Under the pieces are notes generated by a model. The model searched no databases. It worked only from the letters and a program-made list of their open reading frames with translations, and had not been told where the DNA came from. From assembly GCA_002387735.1 (NCBI GenBank), contig DGKJ01000086.1, positions 13,859 through 22,450 on the forward strand: DNA of 8,592 nucleotides, written 5' to 3'. A program made the position numbers and the translations under genes. This DNA comes from Bacteriovoracaceae bacterium UBA4573 (GTDB lineage: Bacteria; Bdellovibrionota; UBA1018; UBA923). Shown here in pieces: positions 1-6,712 of this stretch; the stretch's first letter is position 1; every line of letters starts with the position of its first letter.

Positions 1-1
1 T

Positions 2-484
2 GTTCCGTTCGACGCCGAAAAAGGGTCGTTTGAAAAACGTTGGACAACTTACTGGAAGAAGCGACCCTCGCTATCGCTAGAGAGTTCCCGTGACCCCAAA
101 AAAGTGCGCACTGAGATTCGAAAACTTGGAGAAAAACTGCTCAACGAATCAGACAAAGAAGGGCTTCGAAAAAAGGCTATAGAAATAGCAGAAAAATACT
201 TGGAGCTTTCGGAATACGGTCTGGCCTACGCCACGGCCGCGATTTTGAAAGATGAAAACAAAAGTGACGATGCTGGAATTCGAGCCGCCCGGCTCCAACA
301 CGAACTCGATTTCGCTCGACTACCACTCACCCAAATTGCCCCCGGCACCCTGACGGCTACCCAGCGCTGGGACCTAGCCCGTTACCTCGCGGCCATCGCG
401 AAATCGTGCTCGAATCTTGGGCTAAATGAAGGTGACTGCGAATGGTTTAGTCAGGCGCCTAAGGTCCTGTTACGTTGGAATTAA
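2..484 (+). CDS. Unrecognised protein, C-terminal part (5' end outside window)
   Basis: The reading frame is open from the first bases of the window to a TAA at 482-484, giving 160 visible residues. The first possible start in frame is a GTG at 104, but it has no Shine-Dalgarno sequence, and the codons before it read as normal protein (Trp-, Lys- and Arg-rich), so I treat this as the 3' end of a longer gene. The visible part has no signal peptide or membrane segment. It is rich in Lys, Glu, Ala and Leu and looks mostly alpha-helical: a charged helix around visible residues 35-60, an Ala/Tyr-rich helical pair around 60-95, and a last helix before the ending WFSQAPKVLLRWN. Helical pairs of this type could be TPR-like, but no repeat is clear. 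I do not recognise the family. It lies 103 bases upstream of the four-gene operon on the same strand, with a promoter between them, so it is probably a separate transcription unit. Confidence 0.7.
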   Translation, partial: VPFDAEKGSFEKRWTTYWKKRPSLSLESSRDPKKVRTEIRKLGEKLLNESDKEGLRKKAIEIAEKYLELSEYGLAYATAAILKDENKSDDAGIRAARLQHELDFARLPLTQIAPGTLTATQRWDLARYLAAIAKSCSNLGLNEGDCEWFSQAPKVLLRWN

Positions 485-491
485 CTGTAAC

Positions 492-521
492 TTGCTGTAT
501 TTATTGACTTTTTGTTATAAT
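492..521 (+). promoter_or_regulatory. Possible upstream sigma70-like promoter (P1)
   Basis: TTGCTG (492-497, 3 of 6 matches to the -35 consensus), an 18-base spacer, and a perfect TATAAT (516-521). It lies in the AT-rich gap before the small periplasmic protein gene. The -10 box shares base 521 with the -35 box of the second promoter, so the two may be alternatives or compete for polymerase. Confidence 0.4.
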
Positions 522-549
522 TGACTACTTTGAACGGTTAATTTAAAAT
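521..549 (+). promoter_or_regulatory. Probable main sigma70-like promoter of the four-gene operon (P2)
   Basis: TTGACT (521-526, 5 of 6 matches), an optimal 17-base spacer, and TAAAAT (544-549, 5 of 6). Transcription would start near 556, giving a leader of about 32 bases before the ATG at 588. A strong ribosome site, GAAGGGGG at 575-582, lies 5 bases before that ATG. Near the predicted start is a short inverted repeat, GTAA-TAG-TTAC (556-566). The 7-mer ACTGTAA occurs at 484-490 and again at 553-559, on either side of the promoters. Confidence 0.6.
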
Positions 550-587
550 AACACTGTAATAGTTACTTTACCTAGAAGGGGGCGGCC

Positions 588-941
588 ATGAGTCGTCTTA
601 AAACTGCTGTGTATGCCGGGTCCATTTTAATGTGTGCACTACTCTTGGGACGCGCCACCCACGCAGCAGAATTTGGCCAGGACCGCGGCGACACCGAAGT
701 GGTCGACACTCAAGTTACCCGCACCACCGACAGTAAGGGGCTAACCACCGAAAAACGAGTTGTTACCAAAGTGCGCTCTCGCACAGTGGTTGATTTCGAA
801 GAAGCCAGCATTGAAGGAAAGGTTAAGAAACCAAACGCCGCCTATTTGCTACACGGAGCTGACCTCGAATTTAAACATCTGTATCGCGTAAAACATGGCC
901 AGAAAAATCGCATTTTAGGTTCTTACGAGTATGTGCGTTAA
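588..941 (+). CDS. Small exported (periplasmic) protein, first gene of the trans-envelope operon
   Basis: A 117-residue protein with a clear Sec signal peptide: basic SRLK, a hydrophobic core at residues 7-21, and probable signal peptidase I cleavage after Ala26 (ATHA|AE). Cys16 lies inside the hydrophobic core in ILMC, which is not a lipobox, so it is probably not a lipoprotein. The mature part (about 91 residues) is polar and looks beta-rich, with Thr/Val/Arg repeats at 41-68, then a distinctive block R-T-V-V-D-F-E-E-x-x-I-E-G at 65-77 followed by a Lys-rich P-N-A segment, and a C-terminus with LEFKHLYRVKHG. I recall similar 'DF-x-x-x-x-I-x-G' blocks in small proteins encoded beside AgmX/PglI-type genes, but cannot verify it here. 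Start chosen for its strong ribosome site 5 bases upstream. The next gene begins 20 bases after the stop, so it likely works with the FHA/TonB-like protein in the periplasm. The exact role is unknown. Confidence 0.85.
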   Translation: MSRLKTAVYAGSILMCALLLGRATHAAEFGQDRGDTEVVDTQVTRTTDSKGLTTEKRVVTKVRSRTVVDFEEASIEGKVKKPNAAYLLHGADLEFKHLYRVKHGQKNRILGSYEYVR

Positions 942-961
942 ACTTTGAGGCTTAAAGCTGT

Positions 962-2629
962 ATGCAAGTTACTGAAAAAAACAAATCCGCCGAAAAAACA
1001 GCCCCCGCGGTAATGACTACTCGCCTCGAGATTTTAGACGCAGGCGAAGAAGTCGCCCAATCACATGTTTTGCACCAGGGACTTACGCTCATCGGACAAA
1101 GTCCTTCCGCGCACATTCACTTAAATGGAAAGGGCGTTGGCGGACTTCACTTGGGTATAAAAGCAGGGAAAAAAGCCACTGATCCGGTGACAGTCATGGA
1201 TCTCGGCGGTCCATCGCAGTTGAAATTGTCGGGTAAACCAATTGTCGAAACCGTGATTGGTGACACTGGGGTGTTCACGATTGAAATTGGCTCACGGAAG
1301 GTCCGCTTGGTTCGTAAATTGATATCGAGCGATAACTTACTGAAAAGCGCGTGGGAACCCATTACTGATTCCAAGGACAAAACTCTTACGCTTCGTGTCC
1401 GAATTTACGAAAAAAATATTCCGCTGGAAATTAAAAACAGTACCAACGAGTTTTGGATCGAAGATCAGTACGACGTTGTTGGCGCACATCGGCTAGCCTG
1501 GAAACAAGGCGGCAAAGTTTTAGCTCAAATCCCTGCCAGTTGGGTTTCAGGCGGCGGCCGCGTTCAAATTGGGAAAAAAGCGATCGCCAAACTTGAAGAT
1601 TGGACCAGCGCTCAGGAGCTTGAAACCGACACCGTTTATCGAATCTACCACGGGCGCTTCATTGTAGAAATACTTGCCTCGGAGGGCCAATACCGGATTG
1701 GCGCCGGACGCGTCGATGTACTTCCTAAAGATCTTCGCAAACCGCTCTTCGTTTCAAGTTTCGTAACGATGGTGATCTTTTTCGCCTGGATGCTCCTAGT
1801 CGGAAAACCTGAGGCCGAAGTCGAAGAGCCCTACTCTCTTTACGCACGAATCCAGAATGTGCCAATCGAGAAAATCCCAGACGCCCCCTCGGAACAACAA
1901 CAAGCTGGCGGCGGTTCCGGCGCACAAAACGCTGAAGCAAGCGCGCCAACCCAAGGCAGTGCCTCGAGCGCCCCATCGCAGCTTGCCGCGAGTTTGACAG
2001 GTGGACTCAAAAGCTTAATGGGCGGAATTATTTCGCAGTCGAAAGTAGCTAGCAACGCAGTGGTATCGGAAACCGGAATCGGACAAGCCACCGCAGTGGC
2101 AACCGCAGGCGCGGTGCAAACTGGCAAACTGGCTGCCGTTGGCAATGGCGCCTCGAATGTTGCGGGCGCTGCTAAACTCGGCGCGCTAGCTCTTGCGGGT
2201 TCAGGAAAAGGATACGGTGGAGGCACTGGAACAGGTTTAGGTACCGGAGTGGGTTCAGGCGTAGGCTCCGGAGTGGGCAATGGAATTGGTGGCGGTGGTT
2301 TTCGCTTAATCGAAGAAGAAAGCATCGTCGACGGTGGGCTAGATAAGAGCGTAATTGCTGCAGTGATTCAAAACAATCTTTCACAAATAAAATACTGTTA
2401 CGAGCGACAACTTGTGGCGGACCCTGATCTTTTTGGTAAAGTTGTAGTGAAGTGGGAAATTACCGCCAAAGGTTTAGTGGAAGGTGCGCTTGTGAAGCAA
2501 ACTACATTGGCCTCGGCACCGGTCGAAAATTGCATGCTCTCAAAGATTTCGGGCTGGAAGTTCCCACAACCCAAGAATGGTTCGAAGGTGACAGTCACTT
2601 ATCCATTCTTGTTTAAATCAACGCGGTAG
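962..2629 (+). CDS. FHA-like / AgmX-PglI C-terminal (TonB-like) domain inner-membrane protein
   Basis: A 555-residue bitopic protein. Residues about 22-118 resemble an FHA domain (LTLIGQS at 41-47, a beta-rich fold, His63). Residues 140-255 form a second beta-rich cytoplasmic region. A single membrane helix lies at 262-280, preceded by basic residues. The periplasmic part has an Ala/Ser/Gln/Gly-rich linker (310-412), a Gly-rich tract (413-446), and a C-terminal domain (about 455-552) of the AgmX/PglI type with its two expected cysteines, Cys479 (YCYERQL) and Cys524 (ENCML), which probably form a disulfide, then GWKFPQP and a final beta-strand. In Myxococcus, GltG/PglI and GltJ/AgmX relatives link the AglRQS proton-driven motor to the outer membrane; that role here is inference. 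The pThr-binding FHA residues look substituted. The only ribosome signal is GAGG 11 bases before the ATG, 20 bases after the previous stop, so expression may depend on operon coupling. Confidence 0.88.
   Translation: MQVTEKNKSAEKTAPAVMTTRLEILDAGEEVAQSHVLHQGLTLIGQSPSAHIHLNGKGVGGLHLGIKAGKKATDPVTVMDLGGPSQLKLSGKPIVETVIGDTGVFTIEIGSRKVRLVRKLISSDNLLKSAWEPITDSKDKTLTLRVRIYEKNIPLEIKNSTNEFWIEDQYDVVGAHRLAWKQGGKVLAQIPASWVSGGGRVQIGKKAIAKLEDWTSAQELETDTVYRIYHGRFIVEILASEGQYRIGAGRVDVLPKDLRKPLFVSSFVTMVIFFAWMLLVGKPEAEVEEPYSLYARIQNVPIEKIPDAPSEQQQAGGGSGAQNAEASAPTQGSASSAPSQLAASLTGGLKSLMGGIISQSKVASNAVVSETGIGQATAVATAGAVQTGKLAAVGNGASNVAGAAKLGALALAGSGKGYGGGTGTGLGTGVGSGVGSGVGNGIGGGGFRLIEEESIVDGGLDKSVIAAVIQNNLSQIKYCYERQLVADPDLFGKVVVKWEITAKGLVEGALVKQTTLASAPVENCMLSKISGWKFPQPKNGSKVTVTYPFLFKSTR
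2228..2287 (+). repeat. Five-unit 12-base in-frame tandem repeat (Gly-rich linker)
   Basis: Five consecutive 12-base units encode the tetrapeptides GTGL, GTGV, GSGV, GSGV and GNGI (residues 423-442 of the FHA/TonB-like protein). Units keep the pattern GGN-ANN/TCN/ACN-GGN-NTN, and the third codon bases have drifted, so the repeat is degenerate. It sits in a longer Gly-rich tract (2198-2299) just before the C-terminal domain, where it probably acts as a flexible or extended spacer across the periplasm. Confidence 0.8.
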
Positions 2630-2659
2630 AATTGACGAACCATAAAAGGGGAACTCACC

Positions 2660-3436
2660 ATGTTTAGAAAAAAATCAACCACAGCAACCCTAACCACCGC
2701 GCTCGTTGCCGCACTCGTTATGCTAGCACTGCCTCGCACAGCGATGACTGCGGAAAAAAAGTCGCCCGCAAAAACCAAAGAAGATGTTGCCGCTCAGCCC
2801 GCCGAAGGTGAGGTCGATATTTCCGACGTTCAAAGCCAATACTGGAAGGCACACGACAAACAATTCGAAGTTATTCAGAATAAACTCTACACCAAGGCCG
2901 AACGTTTTGAGTTAAGTGCCATGTTCGGTCTTTATCAACGAGTGGATTTTCAAGACGCCAAAACCCTGGGCGGCTCACTAGCCTACCATTTGAATGATCA
3001 GTGGGGATTCGAGTTCATGGCTTACACCATATTGAACGAGGATTCTCGAGTGGTAAAAAAGTTTAAAGAAACTCGCGGAGCCACCATCGAATTCAATGAA
3101 GAAAATAAATATTTCGGGGGGCACGTTCAGTTTTCACCGATCTACGGAAAGTTTTCTTTCCTCGGAAAGAAAATCAGTCACTTCGACATGTATATAGCGC
3201 CCGGCTTTGGTGTCACTCAAACGACAGCCTATCGCCCTACTTTCACGATCGCCTTGGGTCAAAAATTTTGGATCACCAACAATTTCAACTTTCGCCTCGA
3301 GTACCGCTTTTTTAGATACGACGACCGCGTCAACACCAACGAAGGCGCCACCGCTGCTCGCAACGGGGGCCCCGGCTACTATGAAGACACCGTGAATGTT
3401 CAAAATCTTCTTTTTGGTCTGAGCTACTTGTTCTGA
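2660..3436 (+). CDS. Outer-membrane beta-barrel domain protein (Myxococcota/Bdellovibrionota type)
   Basis: A 258-residue protein with a Sec signal peptide (FRKK, hydrophobic core 10-25, likely cleavage AMTA|E near residue 31). A polar Lys/Ala/Glu-rich spacer (32-55) precedes the barrel. The segment VIQNKLYTKAERFELSAMFG (75-94) and the later PIYGKFSFLGKKISHFDMYI (about 155-174) match, from memory, the conserved blocks of the short outer-membrane barrel family found beside AgmX/PglI-type genes. Alternating aromatic strands follow, and the protein ends in SYLF with a terminal Phe, the typical BAM recognition signature. A barrel of about 8 strands is likely. The ATG is preceded by AGGGGA at 2647-2652 with a 7-base gap. 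It starts 30 bases after the FHA/TonB-like gene. By analogy with GltA, GltB and GltH it would be the outer-membrane part of the complex; that partner role is inferred. Confidence 0.88.
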   Translation: MFRKKSTTATLTTALVAALVMLALPRTAMTAEKKSPAKTKEDVAAQPAEGEVDISDVQSQYWKAHDKQFEVIQNKLYTKAERFELSAMFGLYQRVDFQDAKTLGGSLAYHLNDQWGFEFMAYTILNEDSRVVKKFKETRGATIEFNEENKYFGGHVQFSPIYGKFSFLGKKISHFDMYIAPGFGVTQTTAYRPTFTIALGQKFWITNNFNFRLEYRFFRYDDRVNTNEGATAARNGGPGYYEDTVNVQNLLFGLSYLF

Positions 3437-3454
3437 ATTAACTGTTCGTTAAAG

Positions 3455-3458
3455 GGAG
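3455..3458 (+). promoter_or_regulatory. Ribosome binding site that fixes the start of the TPR-like gene
   Basis: GGAG, within AAAGGGAG at 3451-3458, lies 9 bases before the ATG at 3468. A TTG at 3462 is also in frame but only 3 bases from the GGAG, too close for initiation, so ATG 3468 is the better start. Confidence 0.65.
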
Positions 3459-3467
3459 TGCTTGTTT

Positions 3468-5534
3468 ATGAGCTCCAAAATGATGATGTTCCTGGCTACC
3501 TTCACGATAACGCTATGCATTGGGCGCATTGCGAAAGGCCAAGATCTCTATGGCCCACCGCTTCCTCCCGGGTTTGTTGAACCCAAAACTATGAGTGCCG
3601 CCGCCCCGCCAGCGGTACCAAAATCGGAATCTATAGGATTCTGGGGTCAAATCAAAGCTGCGCTCACAAGTACAATTGGCCGGGTTATTCCTGGAAACGG
3701 CGATTCCGAATCTTCTGATTATCAAAAACTAGATGTATCGGGTCGAACGCCCACTTCGGTTTCAAAAATCTCTAGCCCCGAGGCCGATCGCAAAATCGTA
3801 GCACTCGTCAATGAATCCATTGAACAAAGCAACCGCCTTACTCGCTTACTCAAAGACCCGAGCACCTTGGAATTCGAGACCACAAAACCATTGCTCACGA
3901 TAGCGGCTCAAGAACCGGCGCTTCGTATTGAGCTTCACAAAAAATATAGTCCTGAATCTTCGCCGAAGGAAAGCATCACGTTCGCGTCAGATACCTTTAC
4001 CAACAACGCACGACTATTGCCGCTGTCGGATAAAGCGATTATTCCGGTTACGGCAGTCCACATAGATGAATTAAAACTGGTGAGAGCGCTGCTTGCTATC
4101 GTGGGTGACAAAAACGACAACGCCGGCGATCAATTGCATCGCCTCGGCACCGGAACAAAGGCGGAAATCGTTAAACTCAAATCACTGGCGTTTTTGGGAC
4201 ACTTGTTATTCGAACAAAACATCCCAACCCTCGCTGCCACCAGTCTAGTGCGAGCACTAGACCCTAGCCAAAACTCGCCAGAGGGTCTGAAATTCAACAG
4301 TTACACTCTCGAAACACTATCGAAAGTGGCGCGAGGTCAACTCAGCGCTAAAACTTTAATTCGCCCAAATGTTTTCGAAAAAATTATCGATCATAGCGGC
4401 CTCTCCGACGAAGCGAGAAGTTTTGCCAGCCTCGTGTTGGCGGAGCGCGCGTTTGATTCCGGTCGTTTTGAATCCGCTCGTAAATTGGCCCAAGGCATAG
4501 CTCCTAAATCCAGCTGGAGCGAACGCGGTCGCTATCTTGCCGCGCTTTGCATCTATGCTGCCAAACCCGAGAACAGAGCCAGCCAGGAACTCGCCGGGCG
4601 AGAGTTGACCGATTTATTTAGAACGGTTGAAGACCCGGCAGTTTTCGATGCCGTAGCTACCGCACTGGGGCGCATTCATTTCATTCTAGGCAACTACAAA
4701 GCCGCCAACCAGTATCTCGAGCAAGTAACCAAAGAAACGAATATATGGCTCGAATCGGCAGTAGATAACGGATGGTCATTACTAAAATCCGGCGACAAAC
4801 ACCACGCAGTGGGAAACATGTTTACATTGCACACTCCTTACTTCGAGGGTGCTTACATGCCTGACTCCTACTTTTTACAAACCCTTGGGTACCAAGAGCT
4901 TTGTCAGTTCGGTGACGCGTTCACTTCGGTAAAAAAATATAAATTAATGTACGTACCGCTTACCAAGAGCGTGACCGAATTCAACGCTAGCGCAAAAAAA
5001 TCGTCGACCGCTCACTACGATGCTGTGATTGCTTTTCTATCTAAGCAGCCGCCGCAAATGCACCCAGTAGCACTTCGAGAGCTCGCCAGACATCCTGAGT
5101 TTATCAAACGTCAGACCGCCCTCAATTTGATTGCTCGCGAGGAACGTAACGTAGAGTTACTCTTTCCGAGCGCTGGGAAGCGAATATTTAGCTGGGCTAA
5201 ATCGGCACTTGATGAGACTCGAAACACTTTCAAACTCGAAATGGCTAAATTTCTTCGCGCCCGGGCGCTGAACATGGAAGAAGAACTAAAATTCGTAAAC
5301 TCGAACATGGCGTTGCTCGAATATGAAATCTACGCGGGTGCCTCTCAAAATCTCGCAATGCAGGCCGCGCAAAATTTTGCGGTAAATGAAAAAGAAGCCG
5401 CTAAGAATCGCCCCGACGACGATGGCAAAGAATATTGGCCCTATGAAGAAGAAGTTTGGGAAGACGAACTCAACAACTTTCGCTCAAAGATCGTTGATGG
5501 TTGTGCCAAAAATCGTAAACCCGCTGCGAGTTAA
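3468..5534 (+). CDS. Large periplasmic TPR-like protein of the trans-envelope operon
   Basis: A 688-residue exported protein with a Sec signal peptide (MSSK, then a hydrophobic stretch to about residue 19, likely cleavage AKG|QD near 24). Cys17 in ITLC is not a lipobox. A Pro-rich segment (27-51) and a linker lead into a mainly helical body. At least five helix-turn-helix units resembling TPRs lie at about 242-267, 325-344 (AERAFDSGRFESARKLAQGI), 399-420, 437-454 and 471-492. The block H-T-P-Y-F-E-G-A-Y-x-P-D-S at 455-467 followed by C-x-F-G-D-A resembles, from memory, TPR proteins of the GltE/AglT and NfsE kind. The C-terminus has YWPYEEEVWEDEL (656-668) and a lone Cys near 679. TPR arrays bind protein partners, so it probably bridges the inner-membrane TonB-like protein and the outer-membrane barrel. 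Last gene of the operon, 31 bases after the previous stop. Confidence 0.82.
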   Translation: MSSKMMMFLATFTITLCIGRIAKGQDLYGPPLPPGFVEPKTMSAAAPPAVPKSESIGFWGQIKAALTSTIGRVIPGNGDSESSDYQKLDVSGRTPTSVSKISSPEADRKIVALVNESIEQSNRLTRLLKDPSTLEFETTKPLLTIAAQEPALRIELHKKYSPESSPKESITFASDTFTNNARLLPLSDKAIIPVTAVHIDELKLVRALLAIVGDKNDNAGDQLHRLGTGTKAEIVKLKSLAFLGHLLFEQNIPTLAATSLVRALDPSQNSPEGLKFNSYTLETLSKVARGQLSAKTLIRPNVFEKIIDHSGLSDEARSFASLVLAERAFDSGRFESARKLAQGIAPKSSWSERGRYLAALCIYAAKPENRASQELAGRELTDLFRTVEDPAVFDAVATALGRIHFILGNYKAANQYLEQVTKETNIWLESAVDNGWSLLKSGDKHHAVGNMFTLHTPYFEGAYMPDSYFLQTLGYQELCQFGDAFTSVKKYKLMYVPLTKSVTEFNASAKKSSTAHYDAVIAFLSKQPPQMHPVALRELARHPEFIKRQTALNLIAREERNVELLFPSAGKRIFSWAKSALDETRNTFKLEMAKFLRARALNMEEELKFVNSNMALLEYEIYAGASQNLAMQAAQNFAVNEKEAAKNRPDDDGKEYWPYEEEVWEDELNNFRSKIVDGCAKNRKPAAS

Positions 5535-5547
5535 ATTTGGATCGCGG

Positions 5548-6711
5548 TTACTGACGCGGTCGTCGGTACCGGTCTTCCTGTCGTCCAGTACGTGAGGTTT
5601 TCCTCGCCAAATCGAAGCCAAATTCAAGCTGCAAGGCGAAGCGACGTTCTTTATCCATTCCGGCCAAAGTTTGGGTCTCCACCGCGTAGGTCGCCGCTGC
5701 TACCCGAATCAGCCACATATCGAGACCCACTCCGGCGGTATATGCGAGATCATTCATTCCAAACCGCAGGAAAATAGAATCCAAGTCGAGCTCCATTCCA
5801 AGGTGGGCTTTTAATCTAGGATCGCGATTTTCTTCAGTTAGGTGGCGCGCTTCGGCTGTAACCTTAATATTTTGCATGGCCGTCGATTTTTTACTAAATC
5901 GGTGAATCCACCCTAACCCTGCCGAAAGATTATTGCGAATTTTTGGAGGCCCATCGCCGTTCACTCGAGATGCGAAATCTGTATCCCCCACATCTTGCCA
6001 CGCGCTACCAATGATCAAGTCGTCGGTGAGCGCAATCGGAATGTCGTACTGCAGTCCTACATTCAACCCTACCCCACTCGCGGGCCCCTTGAGCAGTGAC
6101 TTAAAATAACTTTTGTCAGCCGCCATGAGTTTAGCCAAGGGAATCGTGGTGTCGAACCCGCGACGTGTGATCCATTTTACGCTGGTACCAAGCCGTAAAA
6201 AATGGCGACGCGAAAGCCCTCTCAGCTCGAACGCAAACCCTCCGACTAATCCTCGATCCAACAAATAGCGTGTCTCGACTCGGGGCATGGCTTTGTTTCG
6301 GGCCTGTAAGTGAAACTCTCCTTGATAAATGAAACCCAAGAGAAAATGTGGGAATGCAATATTCGGAAACATCGAACCATTGGCATAAATATTTTTACCG
6401 AATAATTTTGAAACTGCCGAAGCATCGAACTGTTCGGCGGCATCTCCAATGTCTTGCACAGAAGAGTAGTCGTCTTTACTGGCCTCTAGTTTTGGATTTA
6501 TGAAATTAAACCGCATTCGACGAATTTGAGCCAATCCCGCCGGATTATAGAATACCGAATCCTCATCGTTGGCCACAGCTGTATAGGCATTCCCCATGCC
6601 CATTGCCCGAATTCCGCGGTAGAATTCGGGAAGTTCGCGAGCGCTTCCCCGAACACTCTCTAGCATTCCCACAATCAGCACAGCGATAGTGAAAAACAGT
6701 TGTCTTTTCAG
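5548..6711 (-). CDS. PorV/FadL-like outer-membrane beta-barrel protein
   Basis: With a CTG start at 6711 the protein has 387 residues and a textbook Sec signal peptide: KRQ, hydrophobic core 5-17, cleavage at GSA|RE after residue 24. The first canonical start, GTG 6681, would remove the basic end and has no ribosome site. After cleavage comes the PorV/FadL-type signature R-A-M-G-M-G-N-A-Y-T-A-V-A (35-47) and F-Y-N-P-A-G-L (54-60), which forms the inner plug and first strand. The rest shows alternating beta strands, including GFAFEL, GLNVGLQYDIP, NNLSAGLGWIHRF and ALQLEFGFDL. Family members are outer-membrane barrels for hydrophobic substrate uptake or for anchoring surface proteins; the cargo here is unknown. 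Oddly, a 19-residue tail with 8 basic residues follows the last strand. The start lies one base after the stop of the lipoprotein gene upstream, so the two are translationally coupled. Convergent with the TPR-like gene. Confidence 0.8.
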   Translation of the reverse strand: MKRQLFFTIAVLIVGMLESVRGSARELPEFYRGIRAMGMGNAYTAVANDEDSVFYNPAGLAQIRRMRFNFINPKLEASKDDYSSVQDIGDAAEQFDASAVSKLFGKNIYANGSMFPNIAFPHFLLGFIYQGEFHLQARNKAMPRVETRYLLDRGLVGGFAFELRGLSRRHFLRLGTSVKWITRRGFDTTIPLAKLMAADKSYFKSLLKGPASGVGLNVGLQYDIPIALTDDLIIGSAWQDVGDTDFASRVNGDGPPKIRNNLSAGLGWIHRFSKKSTAMQNIKVTAEARHLTEENRDPRLKAHLGMELDLDSIFLRFGMNDLAYTAGVGLDMWLIRVAAATYAVETQTLAGMDKERRFALQLEFGFDLARKTSRTGRQEDRYRRPRQ

Positions 6712-6712
6712 T

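Noticed and set aside
104..484. Complete 126-residue gene starting at GTG 104
   Set aside because: The frame stays open to the window start and the GTG has no ribosome site, so a gene truncated by the window edge fits better.
588..941. Lipoprotein call for the small exported protein because of Cys16
   Set aside because: ILMC sits in the middle of the hydrophobic core with Met at -1, which does not fit a lipobox, and a good signal peptidase I site follows.
1840..2325. Long minus-strand reading frame of 161 codons opposite the Ala/Gly-rich linker
   Set aside because: Its Pro/Pro-Glu-rich product is the mirror of GC-rich Gly/Ala codons on the plus strand, and the plus-strand gene has clear domains. 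No ribosome site.
3462..3464. TTG start for the TPR-like protein
   Set aside because: Only 3 bases from the GGAG; ATG at 3468 has correct spacing and gives a normal signal peptide.
5564..5571. CGGTACCG palindrome near the convergent gene ends
   Set aside because: Eight bases with no loop cannot form a terminator hairpin, and it lies in coding sequence; such palindromes are common by chance.
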